The notes under the pieces were generated by a model. It had not been told where the DNA came from. It saw only the letters and a program-made list of their open reading frames with translations, and searched no databases. A stretch of DNA of 64,000 nucleotides from the NCBI GenBank assembly GCA_022836615.1, contig MU405265.1:1-64000 (forward strand), given 5' to 3'. The position numbers and the translations under genes were made by a program. Source of the DNA: Annulohypoxylon bovei var. microspora (lineage: Eukaryota; Ascomycota; Sordariomycetes; Xylariales; Hypoxylaceae). This document shows, piece after piece, positions 26,167 to 36,878 of the stretch. Numbering within the stretch: the stretch's first letter is position 1; each line of letters begins with the position of its first letter.

Positions 26167-29145
26167 TACTTGGAGAAGGACACTGGATAGATCGAACATG
26201 ATGTTATTCCCGGGACGAACGACTGCCTTTATCCAGAAAGGCATTCTTTCATCAGCATATGGAGTTGGCGTATGATATTTTTGTTAGAGGAATATGTTTT
26301 TGGTTATATCTGGGGATTGGGCTCAATGTAAGAATAGATCTCAGTAGGCAAAGCAAAGATTGCCACCACCAGCACGAGCCTAAGTCTTAGAATGGGTGAT
26401 GATATCGCCACAAATTATACACCGCTGGACTGACGAAGTCATGTTGAACATGTACGAGTCCGAAGGCAGCCATAGAGGCGCGTCTCTTGAGCTTACGGTG
26501 GACACGATTGGTGATTCTCTCCCCTAAGCACTAAAGCCGATATCCATCCACAATCTTTTAAGATAAATCCAGCTATTCAATAGCGAGCTGTCATGCCGAC
26601 CTATGTTTCGTATTGCTAACAAACACACGTGAAACATCCCACCCCAATCCCAAGGGTCCCCCCCCCTTATGCGTGGTAGTGACGGACATTCCGCGCCAAA
26701 CCAACCTGAAATCTTCTGGAGGGGTGTGAGAACTAGGTAATTCGAACTACCCAACTTCGAAATATTAATGTCTCAAATAAGGCGAACAGTAATTATTTTA
26801 ATAAGCAGGGGGAACCCCCTTAAACTGATGGTAAGCCACGACATCTTAACGCCACTATTCGCTAGTTTTGAGGATTTCGCACAGCCACCCCACCATCGTA
26901 GTAGTAGGTCCGAAAGGAGGGCGGACAATAGCAGCCAATTAATTATCAAGCTCCGCCTCAACATTGAAATATAATTCTCTGTAGCAGATGGCAATTTAAC
27001 GAAAATTCCTGCTGTTACTCAAGTGGTATACCCCTGAGGCTGTCCTGGAGCTCATCCGATTGCAAGACTGCAACCATACACCGCAGATAATGCAGGAAAA
27101 TACAGCTATAGAGCTTCTAGATCGAGAGACCTTTGAGATGAGATCTGTAGTCATAACCAATAGCTATAATAGGTACGTCGAAAGATAAATAAGCATAATT
27201 TCGATATGGTAAAATCCATCATGTCTCAGTCATTGACCTATTCCCTAGATCCACGAATCTTTCTGTGCGAGAAACATGGTGATGAGATCAAAGTTAGCTG
27301 CGATATGAATTGTGTTATACTGTAAGTGCCGAAATTTCGGAGGGAAGAAAAGGATCTAGGATGTCAGATTAAGCTCATCGTGGAGTACGACCCAACGTTT
27401 TCCCGAGGTCCGCCATGCCGCATAGGAGACGACCCTAGCAGGTACTAGACGGAAAAGCACAGCCCCTGGCGACTCCTATCCAGATTCCCGGGTTATGCGG
27501 CTTGAAACAGGAAGCCGGCGTGGGTCCTCCGATCGTCTACTACCTAGGTAGGGAAACGATTAGCACCGCTCCCAATTCTTGCCCCAATTTGGACCCCATT
27601 ATGGACATTGGCTTACTAGCTAACTATTCCAGGTTGTAGAACGGGTCACAGACTTGCAGCTTGCATAGCCCCCGCCCGTAGTTAGCGAAAACACCCGAGA
27701 TAGCAAATGAAACCGTTGAGGCATTAACTAGTTGCATTTTGAGTCTCTGTGATTGAATAACACGTAAGAAGGTCTGGGCGATTAAAAAGGGGGGACCACT
27801 TACTTTGTCAGATTCTAGATGCTAGGTATTCAAAGAGGACTCTCATCTAACTTGGATGTATGTGAATGCCGGAACTTATGGGTACTCATAAGACTTGACT
27901 AGGAAGAGAGAGTCTCCAGTTGCTTGAAAGTTATTACCGGAATCCCACAGTCTATGATCTTGCTTAGAGAAGGATCCCACTTTTGACATAATTCCCTAAA
28001 TCCGAAAACGATTTCCCCAAGATTGTCCAAGATATAATGATACTTGAACCCAGGTACTAGATCTCCATCCAATACCGCACGTATAATAATCTAAAGAGCT
28101 CTCATTTAAACAGGATCCTAAGCGAATTGCACCATCTTCTAAGGCACACTTAGTTAAAAAGCCAAGCCCCCATGTGTACATCAGAAGATCAGCTCGATAT
28201 AATATCATCATAGACAACCCCATTGGAGTCTCACAGGATGTAGGCACCCTAAGTGATATGTACTCACGGCATAGAGGACCAGGAGGTATCCTTCTCTTTT
28301 ATGTTCAAATATAATGACGTGGTTTGCCCAAGTTAGGAAGCAATATGATAGCAGGCAGCTCTACGTTAGTACCGAGACAACATAAACTGCATCATACCCA
28401 AGGGACCGAAGAAGCAAATGCTCAATTATTAATCACGCATAGCCTAACTTGCCTAACGTCATCATCACGCATATACGTGTAGCCTCAAGAGTGGGGATAT
28501 ATACCGTCGTCCGCCCTATTTTCGTTAGCCTTATGTCTTTCTGAAGGACAAATAGGAGGCCACCTCGAAGTGACCTTTCACAAACATAACTCACAACTTG
28601 ACATCAATCTATAATTCAAATTGATGAACATAATGTATGGATATTAAAGATAGAAGAATCAATGATCAACTCATAGGAAGTCAAATGATAAGCAGTAATT
28701 GAAAGTTGCTAACGGTGAAGATGAGGCGAACTCCTGACAGACTCTGAATATCTCTAAAACACACCTTTATACATACTTGAGACATTAAAGAGGTATGATA
28801 TGTGATAGGTCTAGGTATATGTGAATGAATATAATATATAGCTTAGGATCGCTACTAAAGTATCGAGGTAGTCACGGATGAAATTGGCGGTTCGGCTTGC
28901 AGGCACAAATTATTAAAATTATTATTATTATCCACTAAGTTGGATATTAGAATAGCGCCCCGGTATATAAGCTTTAATCAGTCTAAAGCGGGGATTCTGC
29001 TTATCGATATATGCACCAAACCATCCGAGTTTAAACTTCCTAGGCTTCCACTCTATATTCTCCCAACTCGAAACGTTGACTACGCACCTACGTAACTTTC
29101 ACAAACTATCACTCCAACTCGCCTTGAGTTATTCCTTCAATCGCC
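26167..29145. other. gene-poor stretch with one open fragment
   Basis: About 3 kb without a supportable gene. Between 27000 and 27187 on the plus strand a 62-codon frame without ATG stays open and reads LLKWYTPEAVLELIRLQDCN, which looks like a coding remnant. A TACCTAGGTAGGG word lies at 27541-27553. The final 150 bases form the presumed promoter of the 29146 gene. Confidence 0.5.
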
Positions 29146-30870
29146 ATGAAGTCGAGGAAGCGTACCGCCGAATATGAGGGCGGAAACACCCACAAAAGAC
29201 CTCGTAATCCTCAATACTCTGGAGCAAGATCAAACTCAAGTATGGATCCAAATTACGGCCAGCGATCCGTCTTCGGTGACTTCGAGTGTCATACAACTGT
29301 ACCGACTGGAGATAGTGATCTGGATTGCGAAGATGATTCTGACGCGCTAGAATATCTGAAATCCGTACGGTAAGCTAACCCTCCTCCTACCTGCTTTCAT
29401 TCCTCAGACTCGCAAGGCTAAACCTGAACCCCGGTTTTCTTAGGCGATTGATACTGATATGGTGAGTATAGAACCCAGGCATCCGCAATCCCCCACGTTC
29501 TTGTTGCAAGTAAGGCTGGCCCGCAATTACCTCCCCGGACTGCATTGCAGCCTTTAGATGGCCCCGGCGACCAGCAAGACGAAGAAGAATCCATCGACCG
29601 GAGTATCTATAAAGATGGCACAGGCGATTTTAGAGGATACTACCATGATGGAGCGTATACCGCATATCCACCCGGCTACTTCGACGAAGATGAGGACGAG
29701 GACGAGGAGCAAGATGAAGAAGACCAGGGTAAAGCAAATGGCGACTACGAGGAAGGTGAAGAAAACGAAGGCCCAAAGTTAGAGTACGACGAAGAAAGCA
29801 GCTCCGAATCCGACAGCGAAGGGCGTCCGCATAATAGTAACTCGGACGAAATCCGCGACGCGTATTTCACCTCTCTCACGAACCAATACCTGTCTCTACG
29901 CCAGATTCTACAAGCCGACCCGCCGCACGATGTATTACTCTCCCTCCCCAGATCGAACCCCACCGACGTAGGCGAATTCGGCTTCCGGTCCGACACGTTC
30001 CCCAAATGGTCCGGCCGAATCCGAGGCACAGACCCGCTGCCCGCCCAGGTCGCCGGCATGCACAAGGACGGCGTCATCCGCCTGCTGCGCATCATCCTCG
30101 GCGGCAAGTTCCTGCGCAAGAACCAGATGCTCTGGGAGCGCACGAGCCGGTGGATATGGGCGCTGCTCGCGCGCCTGCCCGAGAGGGGCGAGCTCGACTA
30201 CCAGGAGATCGGCTACATCCGCGAGTTGGGCAAGAGGGCGGTCCTGTTGATGGTTAGTCTAGCCGAGATGGAGGTTCTGAAAGAGCATTACGATGTCGGC
30301 GATAGTGGCGCCGAGAGTCTAGGCGAGGCCGAAGTCGACGATGAGGGCATTGACGAGGAGCTGAGTCCGGAAGGATTCGATGGGTTTGATGAAGAGGAAG
30401 CTACAGTCGCGAACACCAATAGCGTCGAGGCAAAAGAAGCTGCTGAGACGGAAGCCTCAGTTCCTGGAGAAGCTGCGGGGGAGTCGGACGTCGAGATGCA
30501 GATCGATTCAGACTCCGAGGTAGAGGACGGGGAAGTATCCGAAGCACCCCACCACCAAGCAGAAGAATCATCGGCTGACATAGAGACGGCGAAGGCCCGC
30601 CTCCTGCTTCAGCTCGACACAACGGCTGAGGACGACAGGGACGGGGACGGGGAGGAGGACGCAGCAGAACCCCCGACTACAACTCTTATGGACGAAGCCT
30701 TCGCCGCCCTCGCAGCAGACGAGGAGGCCCAGAAGAAGGAAGAGCACCAGAGAGCCAAGATCAACGAGCGCGCCACTTTGAACATGATCCTTACGGTAGC
30801 CGGTGAGTTCTACGGACAGAGAGACCTTCTCGAGTTCCGGGATCCGTTTGGCGGGCTGCAGGCCGAGTAG
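29146..30870 (+). CDS. Gemin2/SIP1-like SMN-complex (snRNP assembly) protein
   Basis: Two exons, 29146-29369 and 29472-30870, give about 540 residues. The 102-base intron ends GAGTATAG and the join reads SVRTQASAIPHVLVASK. Early in the protein the signature DPNYGQRSVFGDF resembles the conserved DPxxGQR motif of fungal Gemin2-like proteins. After a long acidic Asp/Glu insert, a helical SIP1-type core follows. It includes GVIRLLRIILGGKFLRKNQM, RWIWALLARLPERGELDYQE and IGYIRELGKRAVLLM. The C-terminal half is again acidic and low in complexity. Family members scaffold loading of Sm proteins onto spliceosomal snRNAs in the cytoplasm. At 540 residues it is much longer than animal Gemin2 (about 280), because of the acidic insertions. 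It faces the Spd1-like gene tail to tail. Confidence 0.7.
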
Positions 30871-31499
30871 GTAGACCAGACCCAGACCAGATCCGTGTTG
30901 TATCCATCCCCGTGATCAGACTGTTATAGTACCTAGGTACATAATCCCAGACGTCCTACACTCAATACCGCAGTGAGAGACGCAGTAATAAAATAATAAT
31001 TTCAAAAACAAGTCTTGTATGTCAATAGTCATGCGCTCCGCTATAGGCTTAAATTGTATATCAATTCATCATCTGGTAGTACAGCCAATCTTCCCATATC
31101 GATGTGAATAACCCCCCCATCTTGCTCGCAAGGCTATCTCGGGGTAATTTCTCCCTTGCATGTACTCCTGTTCCCTTCGTCACACGTACATAGGTATAGG
31201 TATACAACGTGCTGCAGCTTCCGTGCAACACAAACAGCAGAAGAAAAAAAAAGCTCCGTAGCGCCAGCCAACCAACCTCCATCATGCAGTGTTCGCTAAA
31301 AATGTCCTCGCCCGCCAATGTTCAATCCGATCTGATCCAATCCAATCCATAAAATACAACAGCTTTAGTCGTCTTCCTATTCTCTAAGCGCACCTTTTGC
31401 CCGTCCCACATACCTCGCCCCACTCGTATCTTGGGTATCCCAGCGTCCAATGCAGCGTAACACAATCCGCAACTGGTTATCGTAACATCCACGCACAGT
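30871..31499. other. convergent 3' intergenic region
   Basis: Separates the stops of the convergent 29146 and 32417 genes. A TACCTAGGTAC word lies at 30929-30942 and an AATAAAATAATAA stretch near 30987 could serve as polyadenylation signal for the plus-strand gene. No gene is seen. Confidence 0.5.
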
Positions 31500-32417
31500 T
31501 CAAACATCGCTCATCTCAACCTCCCACTCCCCGGTCCGTACCAAGAAATCCGCCTCCTCGAAATCATTCGCATCCGCGTCCCCGAAGACCATAACATTCT
31601 CATTCTCCTGGCCTCGCGCCGCCCGCTTCGCGCCACGGGGTTTCATCTTCCGCGGCACGGCCATGACGCGGCCACTGTTCACGCTTTTGCTCGGGGACCA
31701 GCTGGCGGGGGCGGAGGGCACGTGGCTCCGCGGACTGACCTCGCCGTCGAGCCCGTCGCGCCACACGTTGAAGTCGAAGCTCACGACGCTTAGCCGGCCC
31801 GGGGTCGACGGCGCTTGCGACTCCTCGTCCTCGGTGTAGGAGCGCTTGCGCGTGCGGGCGGGCGACGCCGGGGGTGCTGAGTCCAGCGAGTCTTGGCTGC
31901 TGGTAAGCCCGGGGACGTCGTCGTCGTCGGTCATAGCGTCGTCGAGGGGGTGTCCGTTGATACTGAGGAGTGGGTTGTGCGTGGCGAATGAAGTAGGAGT
32001 AAGCGCGGAGGCGTGTTCGGGTTGCGTGTCCAGGCCGCCGACCTTGTGGATCCCGCAGAAGGGGAGCAGTTCTCGCGGCGTCGAGATGGCGTTCGCCCGC
32101 GAGCGTCCCTCGCCCATGGTGCCGTGTGTCTGGGGGTTGGCGTTCTCGTCGAAGAGCGCGAAGGCGCTGTAGCCGCCGGTCTTGTAGCCTTCGGGGACGG
32201 ACTTGCGCACGCGCATGCCCACCGACAGCAGGTTCGCTTGCACGGTCGCGGGCAGAGGGGGGCTGTTGATGTAGGGAGGTGTGGATGGGATGCCGAGGTG
32301 TTGTTGCGATGACGACGGCGAGGACGGTGATGCACTGCTGAAGAACGATGTGATGTGTCGCTGGGCAGGATCGCTTGATGCACCTGCGAATTGACGCTTG
32401 GTGCGCGGAGCCGACAT
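31500..32417 (-). CDS. Spd1/Dif1-like ribonucleotide reductase inhibitor with PIP box
   Basis: A single-exon gene of 305 residues. Near the N-terminus is a textbook PCNA-interacting motif, QRHITSFF (residues 19-26). It is followed at about 67-86 by GMRVRKSVPEGYKTGGYSAF, the core recognised in fungal Spd1/Dif1/Hug1-type RNR regulators (Pfam RNR_inhib family). The middle is Ser/Pro-rich, a basic patch RKMKPRGAKRAARG suggests nuclear import, and the tail is acidic with one Trp (RTGEWEVEMSDV). Known relatives restrain ribonucleotide reductase outside S phase, by direct binding or by keeping the small subunit nuclear. S. pombe Spd1 is destroyed through PCNA and CRL4-Cdt2. The PIP box here has Thr-Ser where the strongest degrons have Thr-Asp. 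The family call is good. PCNA-coupled turnover is inference. Confidence 0.65.
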   Translation of the reverse strand: MSAPRTKRQFAGASSDPAQRHITSFFSSASPSSPSSSQQHLGIPSTPPYINSPPLPATVQANLLSVGMRVRKSVPEGYKTGGYSAFALFDENANPQTHGTMGEGRSRANAISTPRELLPFCGIHKVGGLDTQPEHASALTPTSFATHNPLLSINGHPLDDAMTDDDDVPGLTSSQDSLDSAPPASPARTRKRSYTEDEESQAPSTPGRLSVVSFDFNVWRDGLDGEVSPRSHVPSAPASWSPSKSVNSGRVMAVPRKMKPRGAKRAARGQENENVMVFGDADANDFEEADFLVRTGEWEVEMSDV

Positions 32418-34103
32418 GGCTGGAGGTTGGGTAGATCGATATACTAGGGATTACGTGTCTGATGCGATGCGGCCCACTCGAGCGGTACCGGGTTGCCTCA
32501 GATCAAATGACGACCCCAGAGTCCCGGAGGTTTGGCTACAACGGATCGGATGGATTACCTATCGTGATGATGCAATAGGTAGAGCCCCAATAGCCTCTGC
32601 TACGAACCCACAAAGTCGAAACGACTCAGCCACGCCGATAAATTATTCGCCGACAGAATTCAGAGAATAATGCAAATGAGTTAGAGAAATTGTTCATCAA
32701 AGCGAAGAGTAATCGATCCCGTCAAATGTGGATATTTTTGTCCCATGTATGCGGATGATTGATGATGATGAAAGAAGAGGGAAGAAGAATTAATAATAGG
32801 AGGCTGGACAGAATTGGGGGCGGCTGATCAGACGATTAGGAGATAATAGCTTGGAAACTTGGAAGTGGAAAGTGGGGGATGCGCGATGCGCGTAACTAGT
32901 GCTTTCTAAGGCGTGTTTTTACGCGTTGAGTGGATCTTGGCACTAAAGTCAATCCACTTAGCTAATATGTACCTAAGTACTGACGTACCTAAGTACATAT
33001 CTGAGATTGCGACCTCAAGATTTGACCGCCAGAATAGATGAAGTCTCCCTTACTTAGAGGTTGAACTATTTGTTCTACTGGGTATATTTATAGATAGTTC
33101 GAGATAGCTTTATACGGATCATAATATAATAGCTAAGGACCTTCGTCATACCTGCCTATTTAAAGTTATTGTGTTTGAGTCATTCAAAGCATACATGGGC
33201 CATCGCTCCGCCCTATTTGTATATCTGGCAAGCTCGAGTCTAATATTTAAAGCTGCTTTACTTAAGGTTTCAAGCACTCATGTTTACCACCTTCCTCTTC
33301 GGCCAAAGCATTAACATATACAGAACATTTCATATGGACTACATAATGTATAAGCTATGGAACAAGCCTGGTAGCTTTTAGTACATCCAAAATGTGCGAG
33401 TAATGATCACCTCAACCATGAAAATTCCCATATACCTACTAGGTAGTTCAGAGTAGGGCGGCCCAGAGGAATACAGCTTAAGTTAAGTCTACAACATCAG
33501 GATTGTCGATGAACCATCTACAGTTACGGCAAGGCATCCGGTTAAATGCAAGCGTGGAAAGTAAACATAGCAAAATTGGTCAGTCACAATAAAACCATGC
33601 CAGAATATTGGTGGAACTGTGTGAATTCGCCTAATGCAGTGAAAACAAACGACCACTGCAATGGGGTATGTAGCGATCCTCAATTAACGTTCCACATCCT
33701 CACATCAAGACCTACGGAACCTACCCCTTGCGAGATAGACCGCAGTCGATGCTCGTGGAAAGCCATTTCCAGCTATCCCACCCATGCAGTAACTGCCATC
33801 CTGCCCTAGGATGATGACTGCATGATACACAAGGCGAAAAAAAACGAGGAAAAATCATTCGTGGAAAAACGGATGATGCAAGATATCAGGACCCCAAACG
33901 CCCTTTTATATTGAAGGTTCTTTTTGGCATCCATCGTCTATCTGCAATGACGTAGAGGTTCGTAGAAGAAGTCGATTTATGTCCGGAAGACAAGATGCCA
34001 GTTTTCATGCGCCCATCCCTCGAGAGTGCCTTGCAGATATCCGAACCACACCATGAAGTCGTGACCAATGCCCATGAACGAAGAAAAGACGAGACGAAAT
34101 CCT
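32418..34103. other. intergenic region between Spd1-like and eS27 genes
   Basis: About 1.7 kb with no supportable gene. The right part beyond about 33900 is the 3' side of the minus-strand eS27 gene, and the left part is the Spd1-like promoter. A TACCTAAGTACTGACGTACCTAAGTA double word lies at 32968-32998. Confidence 0.5.
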
Positions 34104-34699
34104 CTACTTTCTTCGGAAAGAGCAACCCTCCGTTAATCGAGCCTTACCACCAGTAGGTTGGCAGAGAACGGTGGTGCAACCCTGGCAGATGACGACGGTC
34201 TGGGCGTGAGAGAAGACGGTGGTGATTGTGAAGCAACCGGGGCACTTGACATCCATGAAGAAGGATCGAGGGCTAGGGACCAAAGTCTATCCGAAAACGA
34301 TCAGCATGTTCTCGCTAGCAAACTCAGATACGATTTATCTTCGGGTTTATCGTACCTTCAGCTTGTGCTTCTTGGCCTCGGCAGCCGGGCTGGGGTTAAG
34401 GAGATCGACAGCGAGAACCTAGACAGAAAATTTTTCGTCAGCATGGAGGTCCCCTTCAGTATTGTAAATCCAAGCAATCATTAATCCTCTAGCTATATCA
34501 ATCATCGGATAAAAAGGAAAACAAAATCCTTGATGTCGTTGATAAGGTCGGGTCTTTTTTCTATAATTTTTTGTCCCTTGGTATCGCCATTGTTAAGGAC
34601 AGTGAGGATTGTCGATGATTGATGAAGCGCGAGTCGTGAAGATTAATCGATGACTTATCGGAGGCATAAATGAAAACAGGAGTTATTTGAACTTACCAT
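34104..34699 (-). CDS. RPS27: 40S ribosomal protein eS27
   Basis: Three exons on the minus strand: 34697-34699 (the ATG alone), 34356-34418 and 34104-34286. They encode 82 residues, the standard eS27 length. The initiator codon is followed directly by a GTAAGT donor and a 278-base intron. The second intron is 69 bases. The protein begins M-VLAVDLLNPSPAAEAKKHKLK and contains the four-cysteine zinc ribbon: CPGC, then CQGC in VVICQGCTTVLCQPTGG. It ends SFRRK. The zinc-binding cysteines are all present. eS27 is a structural component of the small ribosomal subunit. The gene shares its upstream region with divergent Plp2. Confidence 0.95.
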
Positions 34700-35324
34700 C
34701 TTGTCTGATTGTCACAAAAAGTGTCTTAAGTGGTAGATTGGCAAGTGTGAAATTGGTCTGCGATATCTTAGAGATATCAGGAAGACAGGTTTTGTTTGGC
34801 GAAAGACGGTGGTAGTTGAAGATTGAGGGGAAGGTCGTGTGTGTAATTTCGAGGTTAAAAATTCGTTTAGTAAATTTCGGGGGCATCGGATTTTGCCTGG
34901 GCGGATTGGCTGGCTGTGGTGCAAGAGGCGAAATTTACTAGGACCCTTATGGAATGGACAAATTAGGCATAGCACTGAGGAGGGCTAGGGCTTTTTGAGG
35001 TCCACACTTGCCTAAACTTATTCAAAAAGCTGGCAGCTGGAAGGAAGCTGACAGCAGCTGTTGATCAAAGTGGAGTATAGTACTTAGGTACTTTCGTTGG
35101 AGGGGCAGGAGGGGTTGATGTTGAACTTGATTGCTCAATGAACGATTGTATTCGTAACACAACGTCAGGCAACATCAAAAGATTTAAGGCAACCGAGGAT
35201 ATTCCAAAGTTCATTAATATTTATTTATCCACTCCCGTGGTTCTCAGTTCTCAATCTCACACAATCGAACTTCATTGTATACATTCATTTAATATATCGT
35301 TACTCCTAGGACATATCAACGAAG
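34700..35324. promoter_or_regulatory. bidirectional promoter, eS27 (-) / Plp2 (+)
   Basis: This 625-base interval separates two divergent start codons, so it must hold both promoters. A GGGCTAGGGCTTTT word near 34982-34996 resembles the TAGGG-type element seen upstream of fungal ribosomal protein genes. Assignment to a factor is inference. The 5' UTR parts are AT-rich. Confidence 0.5.
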
Positions 35325-36177
35325 ATGGCCGCACCAACTGATCAACGAATAGCTGTTCCTATCGATGATCCCAATGCAGATACTGAATGGTATGACATAT
35401 AGTCAATAATGTTATAAGTTACACCTTGCTTGGATATAGAGGCCTAACAATAGAAAAAGGAATGATATACTTCGCAAACATGGAGTTATACCTGAAAAAC
35501 CTCCGTCTCCTACACCTATGATCGAAGAAGCTATACTCGAAGGCCGCCGAATAGCGCATGAGAACAGGTTAGAGGGGAAAGAACTTGACGAGCTCGACGC
35601 TCTGGAAGATGAAGAGGATGAGGCTTTCTTAGAACAATACCGACAGAAGCGCATGCAGGAGTTGAATAAGTTGACGAAGAAGTCAATACACGGCTCGGTC
35701 TATCCGATATCGAAACCAGAGTACTCGCGCGAAGTCACAGAAGCTTCTAACAACGGGCCTGTGTTTGTCAATCTCACCGCTTCACTAGGAACCAACGTCG
35801 AATCGAGAGTCTTGGCAGAGCTTTGGAAACAAGCAGCGAAAGAATACGGTGATATCAAGTTCTGTGAAATAAGAGCGGATAAAGCTATTGAGAACTATCC
35901 AGATCGTAACTGCCCTACTATCCTTGTGTACAAGAACGGCGATATCATCAAGCAGGTGGTTACTCTTGTCACTGTTGGCGGAGTCCGAATGAGTATGCTG
36001 GATATTGACAACTTGTTGGTCGAGGTGGGCGCGGTCAACGCGAAGGATATGAGAGTTGTTAAGAGAAAGAGAGACGTCGAGGAAGCTAAGGAAGAGCAAC
36101 TCATGGGCAAAGGAATCAAGAGTGGGAATCTAAAACATGCGACTATTGATGATGAGGACGATGACGACTGGGATTGA
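35325..36177 (+). CDS. PLP2: phosducin-like protein 2 (Plp2 / PDCL3 type)
   Basis: Two exons, 35325-35389 and 35442-36177, encode about 266 residues. The 52-base intron ends ATATAGAG. Using the earlier TAG would create a stop, so the acceptor is the second AG, and the join reads DTEWPNNRKRNDILRKHGVI. An N-terminal helical region with acidic DELDALEDEEDEAFLEQYR leads to HGSVYPISKPEYSREVTEAS and a thioredoxin-like domain with GPVFVNLTAS, KFCEIRADKAIENYPDRNCP and TILVYKNGDIIKQVV. It ends in an acidic DDEDDDDWD tail. Members of this group are cofactors of the cytosolic chaperonin CCT in tubulin and actin folding, and Plp2 is essential in yeast. No redox CxxC active site is seen, as expected for the family. 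Confidence 0.92.
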
Positions 36178-36878
36178 GAGCTTGCACATTGTGGTCGTCT
36201 CGCTCTTCCACTGCACCTATATTTGCGAAATTATTATATCCGACTTTGCAAGCATTTAATGCACCACCTGCGATGACATCGATTTACAGGGGTGGCTTTG
36301 GCGCTGAGCCTCGGATGAGTGGTAGCTTACCCGATTCGATATCGAAGCGATTGATGAGCTTGGTGAGCTGTAGGATCTTACCCTACCTAAGTACCTACCT
36401 AAACTATTATACTTACTTACAAAATCAACTAAAGGATATCTAGGTAGAGCAGCTCGAAATGAATTGGAATAGATTCTATTTATCAGAATTCAGACGACAA
36501 GATCCGTTATTGGAGAACTTGAACCCTGGAACCAAAGTTATCTGAACCAGAACGCTGGGACCTATGTACCATTGTAACAATGCATGGTGTCTCCGATCGT
36601 GGAGCCGCAAGTGGGCTTACCAATTAGAGAAAGTGGATCTTCACGTCCTAACGTCTTGGCGTGACGCGCCTGCTCAAACTTGAAGTACGGTAGAAACATC
36701 GTCACGCTAATAATTTCATGTTCCTCTTTCTCCTTTTGATCTCGTCCCAACGATCAAATCGCTAACTATACAAACCTCTCGTGAAACTGTTACGATTCTG
36801 TTACGATTCACTCACCCCGTATAGTATTCTTATAGCTCTTTCTTCTAGGTACAATAAAATTAGGGTTACTGCCACAAT
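36178..36878. other. intergenic region, tail of Plp2 to head of LRR gene
   Basis: About 700 bases, with both flanking genes on the plus strand. A TACCTAAGTACCTACCTAAAC word lies at 36382-36404 and an AATTAGGGTTAC element 20 bases upstream of the next start codon. Short frames here have no coding character. Confidence 0.5.

Noticed and set aside
34158..34484. 108-codon plus-strand frame over the eS27 gene
   Set aside because: It is the reverse strand of two eS27 exons and the intron between them.
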